NCBI GenBank assembly: GCA_031761405.1
Contig: JASEVX010000007.1
Coordinates: forward strand, 42,077,487-42,141,486
Length of the DNA: 64,000 nt
Direction: 5' to 3'
Source: Serripes groenlandicus
Taxonomy: Eukaryota; Mollusca; Bivalvia; Cardiida; Cardiidae
The position numbers and the translations under genes are program-made. Of this stretch, positions 43,801-57,382 are shown in pieces (the stretch's first letter is position 1; each line of letters opens with the position of its first letter). A model generated the notes under the pieces. The model worked only from the letters and a program-made list of their open reading frames with translations. It did no database searches and was not told where the DNA came from.

Positions 43801-46800
43801 AATCAGCCTTAGGCCCAGCGCGACTGTCAGAAAATTCACATTTATTTTTCTTCTCGTCGAAGATGGTTTCCCTGTAGCATTTCACTTCACCCTAAAACAT
43901 ATGAGGGTTGTCCCAAAAACATTCTGATAGTTAATTTCTCTAATACAAACGACTTCTACTTTAAGACTTAACGGCATTTATTTTGTTCCCTTATAAAAAT
44001 GCCTAGATAATTCATTTCTTAACAAGTATTGTTAGCTAGCAAGGTAACTATTTATGTCAACTTGGTCAATAACCATTCAATCATTCATGTTTAACAAAAT
44101 ATCAGGTAACAAACAAAATGATTGAATGTGCTTTTAAGATTTTAGTTAGTACTAAGCGCTAAGTTAAGTTGGTGAAATTGGACACTGACACCCCTGAACT
44201 CATCTTCAGGGAAAAATGCTCAGCATGAGTTTCTCTTTTTCAATTTATCTTTACAAATTTCTAAATGCAAAAACATTTTTGTAATATAAGCCACGTCTCT
44301 CGAAAACCGACCTTCGGGGTTTTACGGTCAGACAAGATCCGGGTCATCAAGCCCCTTAGTGCATTCTGATCGGGATCTTCCCTGTTCGCCATATACTCGT
44401 TCAAGTATTAATTAATCTTCATAAGACATGTTATTTGATCAGAAAAGCTTTTAATTTAAGAGAGAGAGGGGGAGGTGGATAATAAAAGAATATGCTATTA
44501 GACTAGAACGACAATCCGCTGCTACCTATAGGAGTTTGCGTAATATAAGGGAGGTAGCACATCTAAGATTGATTGATTCATTGTTTGGGGTTTTACGAAG
44601 CTTTCAACAATTGTTCACTTATTTCCTGGGTAAGATACCAGTACTATTGGTCCATTTATCCTGACACCAGCCAGTCAGTCGTAATAACTCCGCAATGCAG
44701 AGCGTCAAGGAGGGCAGCCATACCATAATTGACATGTTCGGAAGATTTAAAATTATTGCAAAGTATATATTTTTATAGCCAACATTTAGTAAAAATTGTT
44801 ATCTCGAGATTTTAATGATGTTTAAATAGTTATAAGGGGAGATCATTAACTGACTGCGCGAAGGTACCGGCCGATGAGGATCTTTCCCGGTCGCAGACTT
44901 TTGATCCAAATTGTTATCGAGAGATTTTAGTGATGTTTAAATGGCTATAAGGGGAAATCATGAACTGACTGCGCGGAGGTCATGTTTTTATCCCGATCGC
45001 AAAGGCCCTGTAGCCGACTTTTGATCCAAATTCTTATATTGAAGTATCAATAATCCTTCAGCTTCTAGATGGCGACCAGGGAAGGGATCGTGATCGTCCT
45101 GTGGAATATTGATCATTCCTGTTCGAGTGTTCACGCAGCATATAATCCGGACAAGCTCAGACATTTACGATAATATATTTCAGAAATATCAAGGCGCAAT
45201 ATTTTCGTAAATGTAGTGACACAATTCGCAACTAATGTGACAGAATTAGCAACAACTAATGTGACAGAGTTCGTTACAACTCATGTAACAGAATGTGCAA
45301 CGAATGAGACAAAATTCGAAACTAATGTGACAAAATTCGCAAATAATGTGACAGAATTCGCAAGTAATATATCTGAATCCGCAAATAGAATGACGTAATT
45401 CCGTTTGGTAACTACTCTATAATTATAAATGTACTTCAGGCGGAATATATGTTGATGAGTAAATAACGATGGCTTTATGCTAAACAGTTGTACAATGACA
45501 ATGACAAATCTTTATGAAAAAGTACTAAGGCCACCGGCCGCTAACACATTATATTTGATATAAATACATTTATAACATTTTGAGAAATGTACATTTACTA
45601 ATACACATTCGACAGCAGTCTTATAATTTTCTAATGACAAATGTGTTAACAGACTGCAATCAATTGTATAAGCTGGTTGTACTAGTACTCGATTTGTACC
45701 AGTTGAAAAGGAAATGAGCCGTCACGCGAGAAAACCAACATTATGGCCTCTTCGTAATGTATCGAACCAGATCAGCCTGCGCAGTCCACGCAGACTGATC
45801 CGGGCCGACGCATTCCGTCTCAGGGAGATAGAGTTATAGAGTAATGATTCCTGGAACAGAAAATTCACAGGAGGCGAAAAGTGTCTATCCGGGTAATCCT
45901 GCGCGGCCGCTGATGCTTAGGCTGGTCCGGGTCGATACGTTACGCAATATCCACAATGTTGGTTTTCTCGCGAGACGGCTCAAATGTTGTGTGATTTTCC
46001 GTTACAATGGCGACCAGTCTCAATTCAAAACATGTGATTCAAAGAAGTAAGTAGTCACACTTTAATTGATAAAGTACAGTGTCCTGATATTTATCGCGGA
46101 CTATTTTTAAGTGCAGTATGTTACAAAACACTGAATCAGTACTCGTATGTTGGGTAGTGTGATGATCATTATATTTATTCTCTAGTATATTGCCACTGTA
46201 ATCTGACTTGAAAGCCGGTAAATACATTCTCAAGATGTATGCAGTAATCCATGTATTGTATGGCTGAGTATTATTGTCTTAAAGCGACTGAAATCCAGAT
46301 TGCACGGGAAAAAAAGTCGTTGAGTCGTTTTCAATTGTCCCGATTAAGGGGTTTCCTATTTGAAAATTCCACGGAATCCTTCAGACGGGCACCTTGCAAC
46401 GATCACGTGATATAACTATATACCGGTTCACTCTGACAGGCATGTATAGTTATACACAATTTACACGTTTGGTAGAGTCGAACGACAGTAATCATAGAGA
46501 TTTGTTTGTGATTGCATGAGCTCCTCGTGATTTTGCATAAAACCTTCATGGTATAAAAATGTTTCATTTAATGCGCATGCGTCCTATCGGTCATGTGACG
46601 ACTCTTCAATTCACGTGACGACTTTTCAATTCACGTGACGACTTTTCAAGTCACGTGATGAATGAGATTAAAAGCATCGAAAGCTATTTAAAAAACTTAC
46701 CCCGTTACTGACGGGAAAGAATTTGCGATGGAAAAAGTATCGGAAACAAGAAAATCTCACCGATTATAGGGGTATGTAATATGTCAGTTATCATATTTTA

Positions 46801-49800
46801 ATGCCCCAAATACAAAAATAACACTTATTTTCTTAAAATTGGAAATTTTATTTTTTTTCGACAGTTGGGTATCTGGAGTTCAGTCGCATTAATGTAAAAC
46901 GTATATAAGTAATATATCTATAGGTGCTACCTATTTACGAAAAAACGCAAGATACTTATAAACAAAAATTTAAGAGCATACTTTGGCCATAAATAAGGAT
47001 TTATAAGTAATTGACTAGACAATAATAATGTTAATGGCATGTGTCTTGTATTATCAAAACATATTTGCAATTCTTATTGCTGTCGTCTATTATTACGAAC
47101 AGAAAATAATAAAGTAAAGACTTTCAGAAAATCAAGGAATACATTTATAATGAACGAGGTTAAAACATGAGGGCCAAGATGATCCTTAATCGATCACCTG
47201 CAGAAGCAAATAGATCAGCCCTTTTCTGATGCCACCTGGGGACTGCCTTTTTCAAGCAGTCAATATGACTGGAACAAATTATGTAAGGGTTCACATTTCT
47301 GCTAAACCCTTTCCCTATTAGAGACGGTTTCTGAGGCCTATGATTTAGGAAAAGATTGTCGCAACAAGAACAATTGCTCCTTATGAGAAAGTTATCCTTT
47401 TGCCACAATGTTTGATAAATAATTATACTTTGAATGATTGAGTCAATAGCTCATGTATAGGAATTTGGGGTCTTTCATGTTGATACCACTTTTTTGCGGG
47501 AAACGACGTCGCTCCATTGACGTTACGCCAAGATGAAGTGTAGCGGAAATGACGTCACGTCCTTCTTTGGCTACGATACAGTCAAAATTTAGTTTCGGGC
47601 GTAGAAGGCTAATGCTGTCGTTTTTTTCACGCCCGTTAACTATAAGCGAAAAAACCCATTTATGTTTTTTTTTCCGTATAATTTCGTTTGGTTCAAACAC
47701 GGTCATTATTTGCTGAGTAATTGGGCAAATTCGTGTTTATACATACTCTTGTTACTGCACCAAAACATACATTGAACCCTTTCATAACGTGTATTTAAGT
47801 TAATATTAGCCCACCAAACCTGACAGGTTGATTCACCAACGACGTCAGAAGCTTAATATAACTTGCATTTACGAGATGTCCCTCACGAAAACCAATATTA
47901 TGGACTCTGCGTAATGTATCGAACAAGATCATCCTGTGCAGTCCGCGCAGGCTAATCTGGGCCGACACATTCCGTCTCAGGTGGATAGAGGTATGGAGTT
48001 ATGATTCCTGAAACAGAAAATCCACAGCAGGCGAAATGTGTCTGTCCGGGTTAGCCTGCGCGGCATGCTTTATCTGATCCGGGTCGATACTTTACGCAGA
48101 GTCCACAATGTTGGTTTTCTCGCGGAACGGCTCATATATAGTTATGATTGTCGTCATTCTCATCAAAAAGAGACCAAAATATTCGCTGCGTGTATATCTG
48201 CTACACGACTTTAGGTCTTGTGTTAATCGGATTGGATTGCAGTTTTGTTGTTGGTGTGGTTTAACCATTTCACGCATACAACACATCTGCTAAATTCGAT
48301 ATCTAGACAAAATATGGTCATTCATTATAACTGAAAGTGTAATTATTAAATAGAGTTGAAATTATTGTTTTAAAATGAGAATATTCTCAGGAGGAGAGTT
48401 TTTGCCTTTTGCAAGAATGTTTTGTAACAGCCGTCTGCTACATATGAGTCAACATGTGTCTGTATTTGGTAAAAGGTTGACTTTCATTTCTAATTGAAAC
48501 ATATAGAGACTCTCACCAAATCGTCCATATGCTAAATCGACTATTTAACCTTTTCTAAACGCTATTTATGAGCTGTACTCCAGAAATGTTTCCTGTAGTG
48601 TAGTTGCGACCAATGTTGATCAAGATTAACTTTCGCTTCGCACAATCTAATCTCATTGAAAACCTCCCATAGTGAAAGGGCATGTCCTTATAATGTATTC
48701 CTATTGTGTAACATAAACATCATGAATAAGTATTCTATCGCAATGAAATGCATTTTGAAAACGGCGTTAAACAAAATAATCTCTACACTCCTCACATGTA
48801 AAGCGTCGAATATCTGGAACCGGGCGTCCCGGGTTCGATCCACTGTCGTTGCACAACGGTTACGATGGAGTTCCTTTGGCAATGCACATTTCCTAGCCTA
48901 GTACTTGTTTGTTTACCTAGGGATCGTACATATCGAGGGCTTGGCGTGAAACAGTTGTAACTAAAAACCTATTTTGAAAACCCTGGTTTGGTTTAGGGGC
49001 AATTTTGACCCCTTTGTAAACAATGCAAATTTAGGTGCCATTGCTCAGAACGAGCAATGGCACCTAAATTTTCATTGTTTACCAAGAAAAAAGACTGTAT
49101 TTGGATAAGAATACATGGATGTGCATACAGAGCAGTATCTGCACTTACAAAATAAACCCTTACTTTTGATTTTTTTTATTGCGGCTAACGTTCTTGCCGT
49201 TTGACCTCGTCTGGATTTATTCGTGTTGTATTGAGAGTAGATGCGAGACGAACTATTGGACTAATTGAGTTAATGTCATAAAACACCAAGGTAGCGGTGT
49301 AAAAAACCAATCCCGAGGCGTCGAATTTGTTCTTTTTGATATCTTAGGATTTCCTCAAGGGAAAACGCGACGAATGTTCGTTCAAATAGGGATATACATC
49401 GAATTTAAAGTTAGTTAAAACGGGTTTTTTTTTTTTTTTATTAAACCCTTTCCCGCATTGAAGGCGCATTTTAACGTATCTGACGCAGATGACACTGAAA
49501 AAAAAAAGGCCCAAAAGGGGACATTGCTCATGAAATTGACTGTTCCTGTTCAGTTCTGGTCATCAGGTGCTTCAAGGTTACTTGTGCGACAAGACGAATT
49601 CGTTTTGAATCAAGAGACAGATATTGTTATTATTGCAGCCGCGAGTTCAGCAAAATCTCAGACCAGTATGTGTATTCGTACACTCTCGTCTGGTTTTTCA
49701 CTTCGACGAGCATATATTGCGCTCTTAGCTTTATCTTCCGACAGAAAAGTAGAATAAGGCCTACATGTTTCACGACAGGATTCGTTTATTTGTCATGACG

Positions 49801-52800
49801 GCTTTTCCGAACGCTTTTCGTGTAAATGTGGTGTAATGGTAGAGCGTCCGCCTCGGGTGCGGGAGGTCGCGCGTTCTATCACCGGTCGGGTCAGACCAAA
49901 GACTTTAAACATGGGAGTAATGGATGCCCTCCTTGGCGCTCATGGTTGCGGTGCTAGCATTACGACTGTCTGGCTGGTGTCGGGATCAATGGACCAGTAG
50001 TACTGGTAACTTACCAAGGAAACGCCGTGATATAACGGAACAATTGATGAAAGCGGCGAAAACACCAAACAATCAATTAATTAATCGTGTAAATGTATCA
50101 ATGCGTAATGTCCCTTTTCTTATTCTATTTCAGTTGCTGCCCTTGTAGCAAGCATCCTTTCGCTGGTGTTGATAGCATTCGACCGATTTTTTGGTATCGT
50201 GTACGCCATGAGGGCCCACATAATCGAGCGGAAAGCCAGCCATTCTATCGTCATCATCTGGTTGTGTTCCATAGCCGCTGCAGTTCCAATGATCATCGTC
50301 AGACGAACGGAGAGCGTCACGTGGGTAGATCACGTGGACATTTGGTGCGGCGATGATTGGCCGGGTTATGTGTTGACGGACCCCGAAACGGGTCTGCCTC
50401 GGAAATATATTCCCAGCAGGAAGGCGTATTATGTTATCCTAACTCTGGTAATGTACTTTGTACCCATGGTGTTCATGAGTATGTTATACAGTCTCATAAT
50501 GTGGACGGTGTGGTTTGCTAAAATGCCCGGGGAGCGGATATCCAACAAAGACATGCAGATACAGAGACGGGTGAAGCGTAAGGTGAGATTAAAGAGCTCT
50601 TCATAAAGGGCGCTTTGCATGTTTTATAAAATCCTTTATTGGTACTCAAAAGAATCGTCTGAGTGAGATGATTCGTTTGAGGACCCACAACATAGGTTTG
50701 ACTGAGTGCTCTCATAGATATCGCGTAAGCAACACCTGTTTATTCTTTCTTATCATGTCGTCTGTTTAAGTTACACATGACTTTAATTTTTCAACATACA
50801 ATCTATCTACAAAAGACGTCTTTAATCCAATATCGCCAAAATAAGAACAAAATCTTTAAATGGATGGATAATGTGTTTTTGAAGTTAAACACATTTTTGC
50901 AAGAATGGGAAATTGCTCATTGTATATCAAAAATAACAGTTAGTGATTCAGTCATTTTTTGTATTGCATTGTATTGTATTGTATTGTATTGTATTGTATT
51001 GTATTGTATTGTATTGTATTGATGTTGGTTCGTCATAAGCATCCCACTATGTTTACAAAGCCCATGTCCGGCTTGATTACGGACTAATCCATCACTTAAA
51101 TCAACAGTTCGGGTTGTCGATGATTGTCAGACAATTCATAATTTAACCTCTGCCCATAAGCACCGTGTCTAGCGATTTTGGGTCTTATTGATTTATTTCT
51201 AACGGAATCATTGTAAGGTAACTATGCGTAACTATGCGTAAAACTAATGGGGCTACAGTTCTGGCTTATTGTCAAAAGATGCACTGAGGACTAACTTTTG
51301 TGTAGACGGACACTGGTTGGGCTGGTAAAACTGTGCGGACGCACATTCTCGCCCGAGTCTTCACTGTACGCAGATGTTTAAAGACCCCCGAATCACTAAA
51401 CAAGGCTCATACGAATTCGGTATTATAGCAACCATTTTTACAATAATAGATAGAGAACTTAGACGGAGATTCAGTGTGTCCATCAATATATCTTTGTCGT
51501 TCCGATATGATTAGGCTAAGTCGCTATTAACCTCTGTAATAAAGAGAGTTTATTTACCATCGAACTTTTCAGACTGGCTTTATTAAGCTGAGTGGTATTA
51601 ACGCTTGAAACAAAACGACTACATCTGCACGAGTTTGGTAAAAGGGAAAATCAACAGCATTATTGTTTGATGCTTTACGCCGCTCTCAACAATGGTTCAG
51701 TTATATCACTGCGGCGTTTCCTGGGCAAGTTACCAGTAATACTGATCCATTTATCCTGACAGCAGCTAGACAGTTATAATGCTTTACCCCGTAACCCTGA
51801 GCGCCAAGCTCAGAGGGCAGCCATTTCTAGCAGTTTTAAAGTATTTTGAATGACCCGATCGGTGATCGAACCCGCGACCTCCCGCACCAGATGTGGACGT
51901 TCAACCACTACACTACAGAGGAGGTTTATTATTTAAAGAAAGAGTTGCACAATAATCGATTTATTTGTGTTAAAAGAATGCAGTCGCAGTATTTTATCAT
52001 CGGGAAAAAAATGAAAATATTACACTATTTATATAATTTAAGCAAGAGCGTAACGGGGTAAAGTGTCATCTATATTTTTTATCGTTTCTGTAGGTTGTTC
52101 TCTAACCTTTAATTTCCCAGGAAGAGATTTTAGTCCGGTTGATATAATACCTGTTTTCTGAGTTGAATCTAACATCCCTAAGCATTACCATTTTCTCATA
52201 AAGGCCGGAATTTTATTTTCAAAAAACAAAACAGAAATCAATTAATATATAATCGAAAACAATACACGTAATTATTAGTAGACAACTACTAAAATGTATG
52301 GCGCATCTAAAAAGTTACTATTTTCCGGATTATTTTATTCGCCTCGGTGTTTTAGTGGAATTGCATCCGCCTCGGGTGTAGGAGGTCGCTGGTTCGATCC
52401 CTGGTCGGGTCATATCAAAGACTTTAAAAATGATAGTAATGGCTGCCCCTCCTTGGCGTTCAGGGTTACGGGGATAGCAATTACGACTGTCTGATTGGTG
52501 TCAGCATAACTGGACCACTAGTACTGATAACTTACCCAGGACATGCCGTGATATAACTGAAAAAAAATCAAGTTCTTTGTATCATAAATTGCCACAATAA
52601 TTTGCAACAGACAAGTCAAAGGTTATTGACATCGCAATTAAATATATCGAATTGAATATAAATGGTGCGGACATCAAAATAGATCTATCGACGCTAAACC
52701 GCTTACAAGATATAAGCTTCTTACGGAGTAATTGGCATCAATTGAATCGAGTTGTTAAACCTTTAACTGCCGTATTTCACAACGTCGACTCTTCCATGTT

Positions 52801-55800
52801 GAAAATTAGACCATTCCATTTTTCGTCTAACAGGAAATTCGGTACAATTTAACGTCGAAGTGGCACACAATGCGGATTTCAGGAGAGACAGCTGGTGGTA
52901 ACGAGTTGTGTCCCCTGAAATCTGCATTGTTTGCAAAAGCCTGTAATTGTTTTTGGCAGCGGAATAGTTAAATAATTGAAATAATGAAACTTCTGCAAAT
53001 ACTGCTAATAGTGACAACAAAGTAAGTAACAAATAGTTCAAAACTATTTTGGCAGTAAATGTTGAAAAACAAACAATTGAAAGTCATGAAAATGTGCACC
53101 GCCCTGAAGACATTATCTATTACCACTACACTACTAAGGCGGAGATTTCGAAACCGGGTGTCCCGGGTTCGATCCCCAGTCGCGGCACTACGGTCATGGT
53201 GGAGTGCCCTTGGGCAAGGCACATTTTCTAGCCTAGTACTGGTTTGTTTACCTAGGGATCATGAATAATTAAATTTAATTGCGCGCTAAATGACCTTAGC
53301 TGTCGATGCGCCATAAAACAATATACATTCATTCATTCATTCATTCACTAGTAAGGCGATCTCGGCCGTTGCTAATCTAAAGAAAAAGCACAACAATTGT
53401 TTTTTCTCATGAAGCCGTCTGTTGCAGATCTGTTGTATGTGGGAAAGGGGTGTTAACAAACATCTCGTAAATACTTGGCCGTTCTATACAAGCCATGGTC
53501 ATCAGACATAAGACTTAACTACCTGTTTGGCCAACAATGGGTTTATTTCGGATATAAACGGAAGGCGATTATTTGAAATTGATGGTTGCAATCAAGTCTA
53601 TAGGCTTGATGAGGTTGTTCAACTTCGCTGATTTACCGATGTTCTTTAGCCAAGTCATTATTCTACGATGCAATACTTGTAATTATCCCTTTGTTTTGGT
53701 TGTATGTGTCGAATCACTAACGATCATTGTTTACATGTGTTTGTTATGTGTTTAAGTGTAAGTTGTGTTATGTTTCTTTGAATATCGTTTAATGCCTGTT
53801 TCAGCAGTTTTTCAGTAAAATCACTGCACTTCCTGGGTAAATTAACAGTACTACCGCTACCATGCGGTACTATCTGTCCTGACATTGATGCATCAATCGT
53901 AATGATACTCGCAACCAAGTGCACCAAGGAGTGAAGCCTATTACTACAACTTTTAAAGTATTTAATATGGCCCGACCTGGGATCGAACTCTGTCTGGTCG
54001 TCCATTCCAAAGCAGAGGCTCTTATCAATTCACCACAAAGGCAGTGCCAGTCTGTACAGGCAACCTTGAGATCAAATCCCGGATAAGCTAGAACATTCAT
54101 TCATATGATTAATATGTAACAGTTGTAGCAACATTCGTCTTTCACCAATGTGCCAAAACGTTTATGTGGAAAGGTAGTCCGACGGGCTTTGAACAAATGT
54201 TTTGTAGAACAATTATGAGAAGAAAGCCAACAAAACCGTGTACCTAGTAGCTATGGTATCCCACTTTGAAGACAGAGAAGTCTAACTAGTAGCTCTGGTA
54301 TCCCGCTCTTAAAACAGAGACAGTCTAACAAGTAGCTCTGGTATCCCGCTCTGAAGACAGAGACAGTCTAACTAGTAGCTATGGTATCCCGCTCTGAAGA
54401 CAGAGACAGTCTAACAAGTAGCTCTGGTATCCCGCTCTGAAGACAGAGACAGTCTAACTAGTAGCTATGGTATCCCGCTCTGAAGACAGAGACAGTCTAA
54501 CAAGTAGCTCTGGTATCCCGCTCTGAAGACAGAGACAGTCTAACTAGTAGCTCTGGTATCCCGCTCTGAAGACAGAGACAGTCTAACTAGTAGCTCTGGT
54601 ATCCCGCTCTGAAGACAGAGACAATCTAACTAGTAGCTCTGGTATCCCGCTATGAAGACAGCGACAGTCTAACTAGTAGCTCTGGTATCCCGCTCTGAAG
54701 ACAGAGAAGTCTAACTAGTAGCTCTGCTATCCCGCTATGAAGACAGAGACAGTCTAACTAGTAGCTCCGGTATCCCACTCTGAAGACAGAGAAGTCTAAC
54801 TAGTAGCTCTGGTATCCCGCTCTGAAGACAGAGACAGTCTAACTAGTAGCTCTGGTGTCCCGCTCTGAAGACAGAGATAGTCTAACTAGTAGCTCTGGTA
54901 TCCCGCTCTGAAGACAGCGACAGTCTAACTAGTAGCTCTGGTATCCCGCTCTGAAGACAGAGACAGTCTAACTAGTAGCTCTGGTATCCCGCTCTGAAGA
55001 CAGAGACAGTCTAACTAGTAGCTCTGGTGTCCCGCTCTGAAGACAGAGATAGTCTAACTAGTAGCTCTGGTATCCCGCTCTTAAGACAGCGACAGTCTAA
55101 CTAGTAGCTCTGGTATCCCGCTCTGAAGACAGAGACAGTCTAATTAGTAGCTCTGGTATCCCGCTCTGAAGACAGCGAAAGTCTAACTAGTAGCTCTGGT
55201 ATCCCGCTCTGAAGACAGATACAGTCTCACTAGTAGTTCTGGTATCCCGCTCTGAAGACAGATACAGTCTAACTAGTAGCTATGGTATCCCGCTCTGAAG
55301 ACAGATACAGTCTAACTACACTGTTTTTCGTACATTTTAGCACATCGGCGGCAGACGAATAACGCTAGCAGCAATTCCGTTTATCAATCATTCTAAAGAC
55401 TTATTGCTGAGACTAGATTCGACCATTAAACCACTGTACCATCAGAGCTTGGTGGTGTAGTGATTAGTGTGTAAAAGACGTGTACTAAACACGTGTTTCC
55501 CGCCCTGAAATCATTACCTTTTACCACGCTCACTACTGAGGCGGTCTTGGCCGTTACCAATCGTATCTGTAAAAAAAGAAAATCTTTGAATGAAGCCTTT
55601 TATCTAACCAATCACTTAGAAATCATATCAGGAAAGTATTTGTAACAGAGTAAGAACAATTTAGAGCAATTTGTTCTTATTCGACAATCCATTTTTAAGT
55701 CGTCTGCTGAACGGTCGTTAAAAGCACCAGCTTTTGTATAAAGGAAAGGGGCGTTAAAGACGAACGCGTAATTCAGCCCTCTCTGCGATTTTCTGTCATT

Positions 55801-57344
55801 AGGTCATAGCTATTACGTTCCCAGCAGACGATTATGAAAACACTCACTCCAAGCTTAATTATGGAAAATTCCTACTAATGAAGGTATGCATATTATACCT
55901 GTTGCGAAACGAAACTTTTTATGAAACACGCACCAATTTAACAGTGAACAAAAACTTACTGTAAATAGTATAAGAATGCTTAGGGCCATGCAATCGAAAT
56001 CGGGCACGTAATTGGTAAGTACATTGTCCTCTTTGTACCAGGAAATATGCCAACGACATGAGCGACTCAGTGCTGTTTGTACTATGTGTACTTTTGTAGA
56101 TATATGTGTTTATTAGGTGGAACAGTGAAATGTACTCACTGTGGAAATATCTTTTAACAGTGACATGTAGACCCATGCGGCCGGGTGTTTTCTCATTAGT
56201 ATATGTTGCTATACGTTTGTTTTGTTATACACATGTCACTATAATAAAAGATTTACTTTACTTACTTACTTACTTATTGAAAGGAGTTGAATATAGTGTT
56301 GCAAAAGTTTTGAGTAATTTCTCCTTTTACCACAATGTTATCAACTGGTGTAGATGCGTCAAATTGTGTCTGAGTGTGGGAGAGAGTTTTAACACATCTG
56401 CAAAATCATTTGCAAACAATGTAAATTCAGGTGAGTTACGGGTTGTCTCTCCTGAAATCTACATTGTTTGCCACTTAGACATTAAATTTTACCAAATTTC
56501 CTATTGGACGAAAATGGAGTTGAAAAATATTCAATTGCCGTAACTATACAATTAAAGAAAGAAAGTAGACTCTTCCATGTTCAAAATCGGATGACTTCGT
56601 TTTTCATGTAATTCGAAATTTCGAAAGTTTTGATAACTTAAAGTCAATCATTGTTTATTTCAGGTGAGACATCTCATTACGAGATGATTCGCCTACATGA
56701 AAGACAATTACAGGCTTTTGCAAACAATGCAGATTTCAGGGGACACAGCTCGTTACCAGCTGTTTCTCCTGAATCCGCATTGTATGCCACTTCGACGATA
56801 AATTTTACCGAATTTACTGTTGTTCGAACAAATGGAATGGTCCAATTTTCAACATGGAAGAGCCGAATCAACCAATCAAACAACATCATTTGAATATAGC
56901 TTTCCGAGCGCTCGGTGTGTAAGGACAATCTGAATACGACAACAGTTATCGAGAACAATTAATTGAGTTTAAAGAACTTGTTTTAAAAAAAGGTGTAAAA
57001 TGCATCAACTGCTAATAAGACAACATCGCGGTAAACAAATGACATTAAAAGACACCATTCCTTTAGGATAGAGTTGTATAGATTGTGGAACATGAAGTCA
57101 ATTTCCTCAAAAATGTCATCGTTTTTTTCAAAGATAACCGGATTGATTACTTGAATCAGTAATTCTGCCACATTAATCGTCAGGGTTAAAGTTTACAGAA
57201 ACGAAACCCTAGTTATTACGTATTAGTTGATATTACATTGGACTCGCGATAACAGGGATCGTTAGTGTATTTGTTTTCATCAGCGATCTATTGTCGTAAC
57301 ATGGGGCTCCTCATATATACTTGAAAAGTGTTCCAAAGAAAATA

Positions 57345-57382
<38 letters not shown>

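Larger units (their letters stand above)
1889..50133 (+). other. GPCR intron 1 (about 48.2 kb, phase 1)
   Basis: Donor gtatgt at 1889 and acceptor tcttattctatttcag ending at 50133. It splits codon 132 (G|TT, Val) at the extracellular end of TM3. No further coding exon is needed: residues 131 (Q) and 132 (V) join to give a normal TM3 (KLNSFAQVAALVASILSLV). The intron holds most of the repeats listed below and no other protein gene that I can recognise. Confidence 0.88.

Noticed and set aside
50777..51022. An 81-codon ORF ending in IVLYCIVLY repeats
   Set aside because: Its end is the TATTG microsatellite and its start is decayed MITE sequence.
54240..55318. CRISPR-like array
   Set aside because: Units are contiguous 43 bp repeats without unique spacers, in eukaryotic intron DNA.
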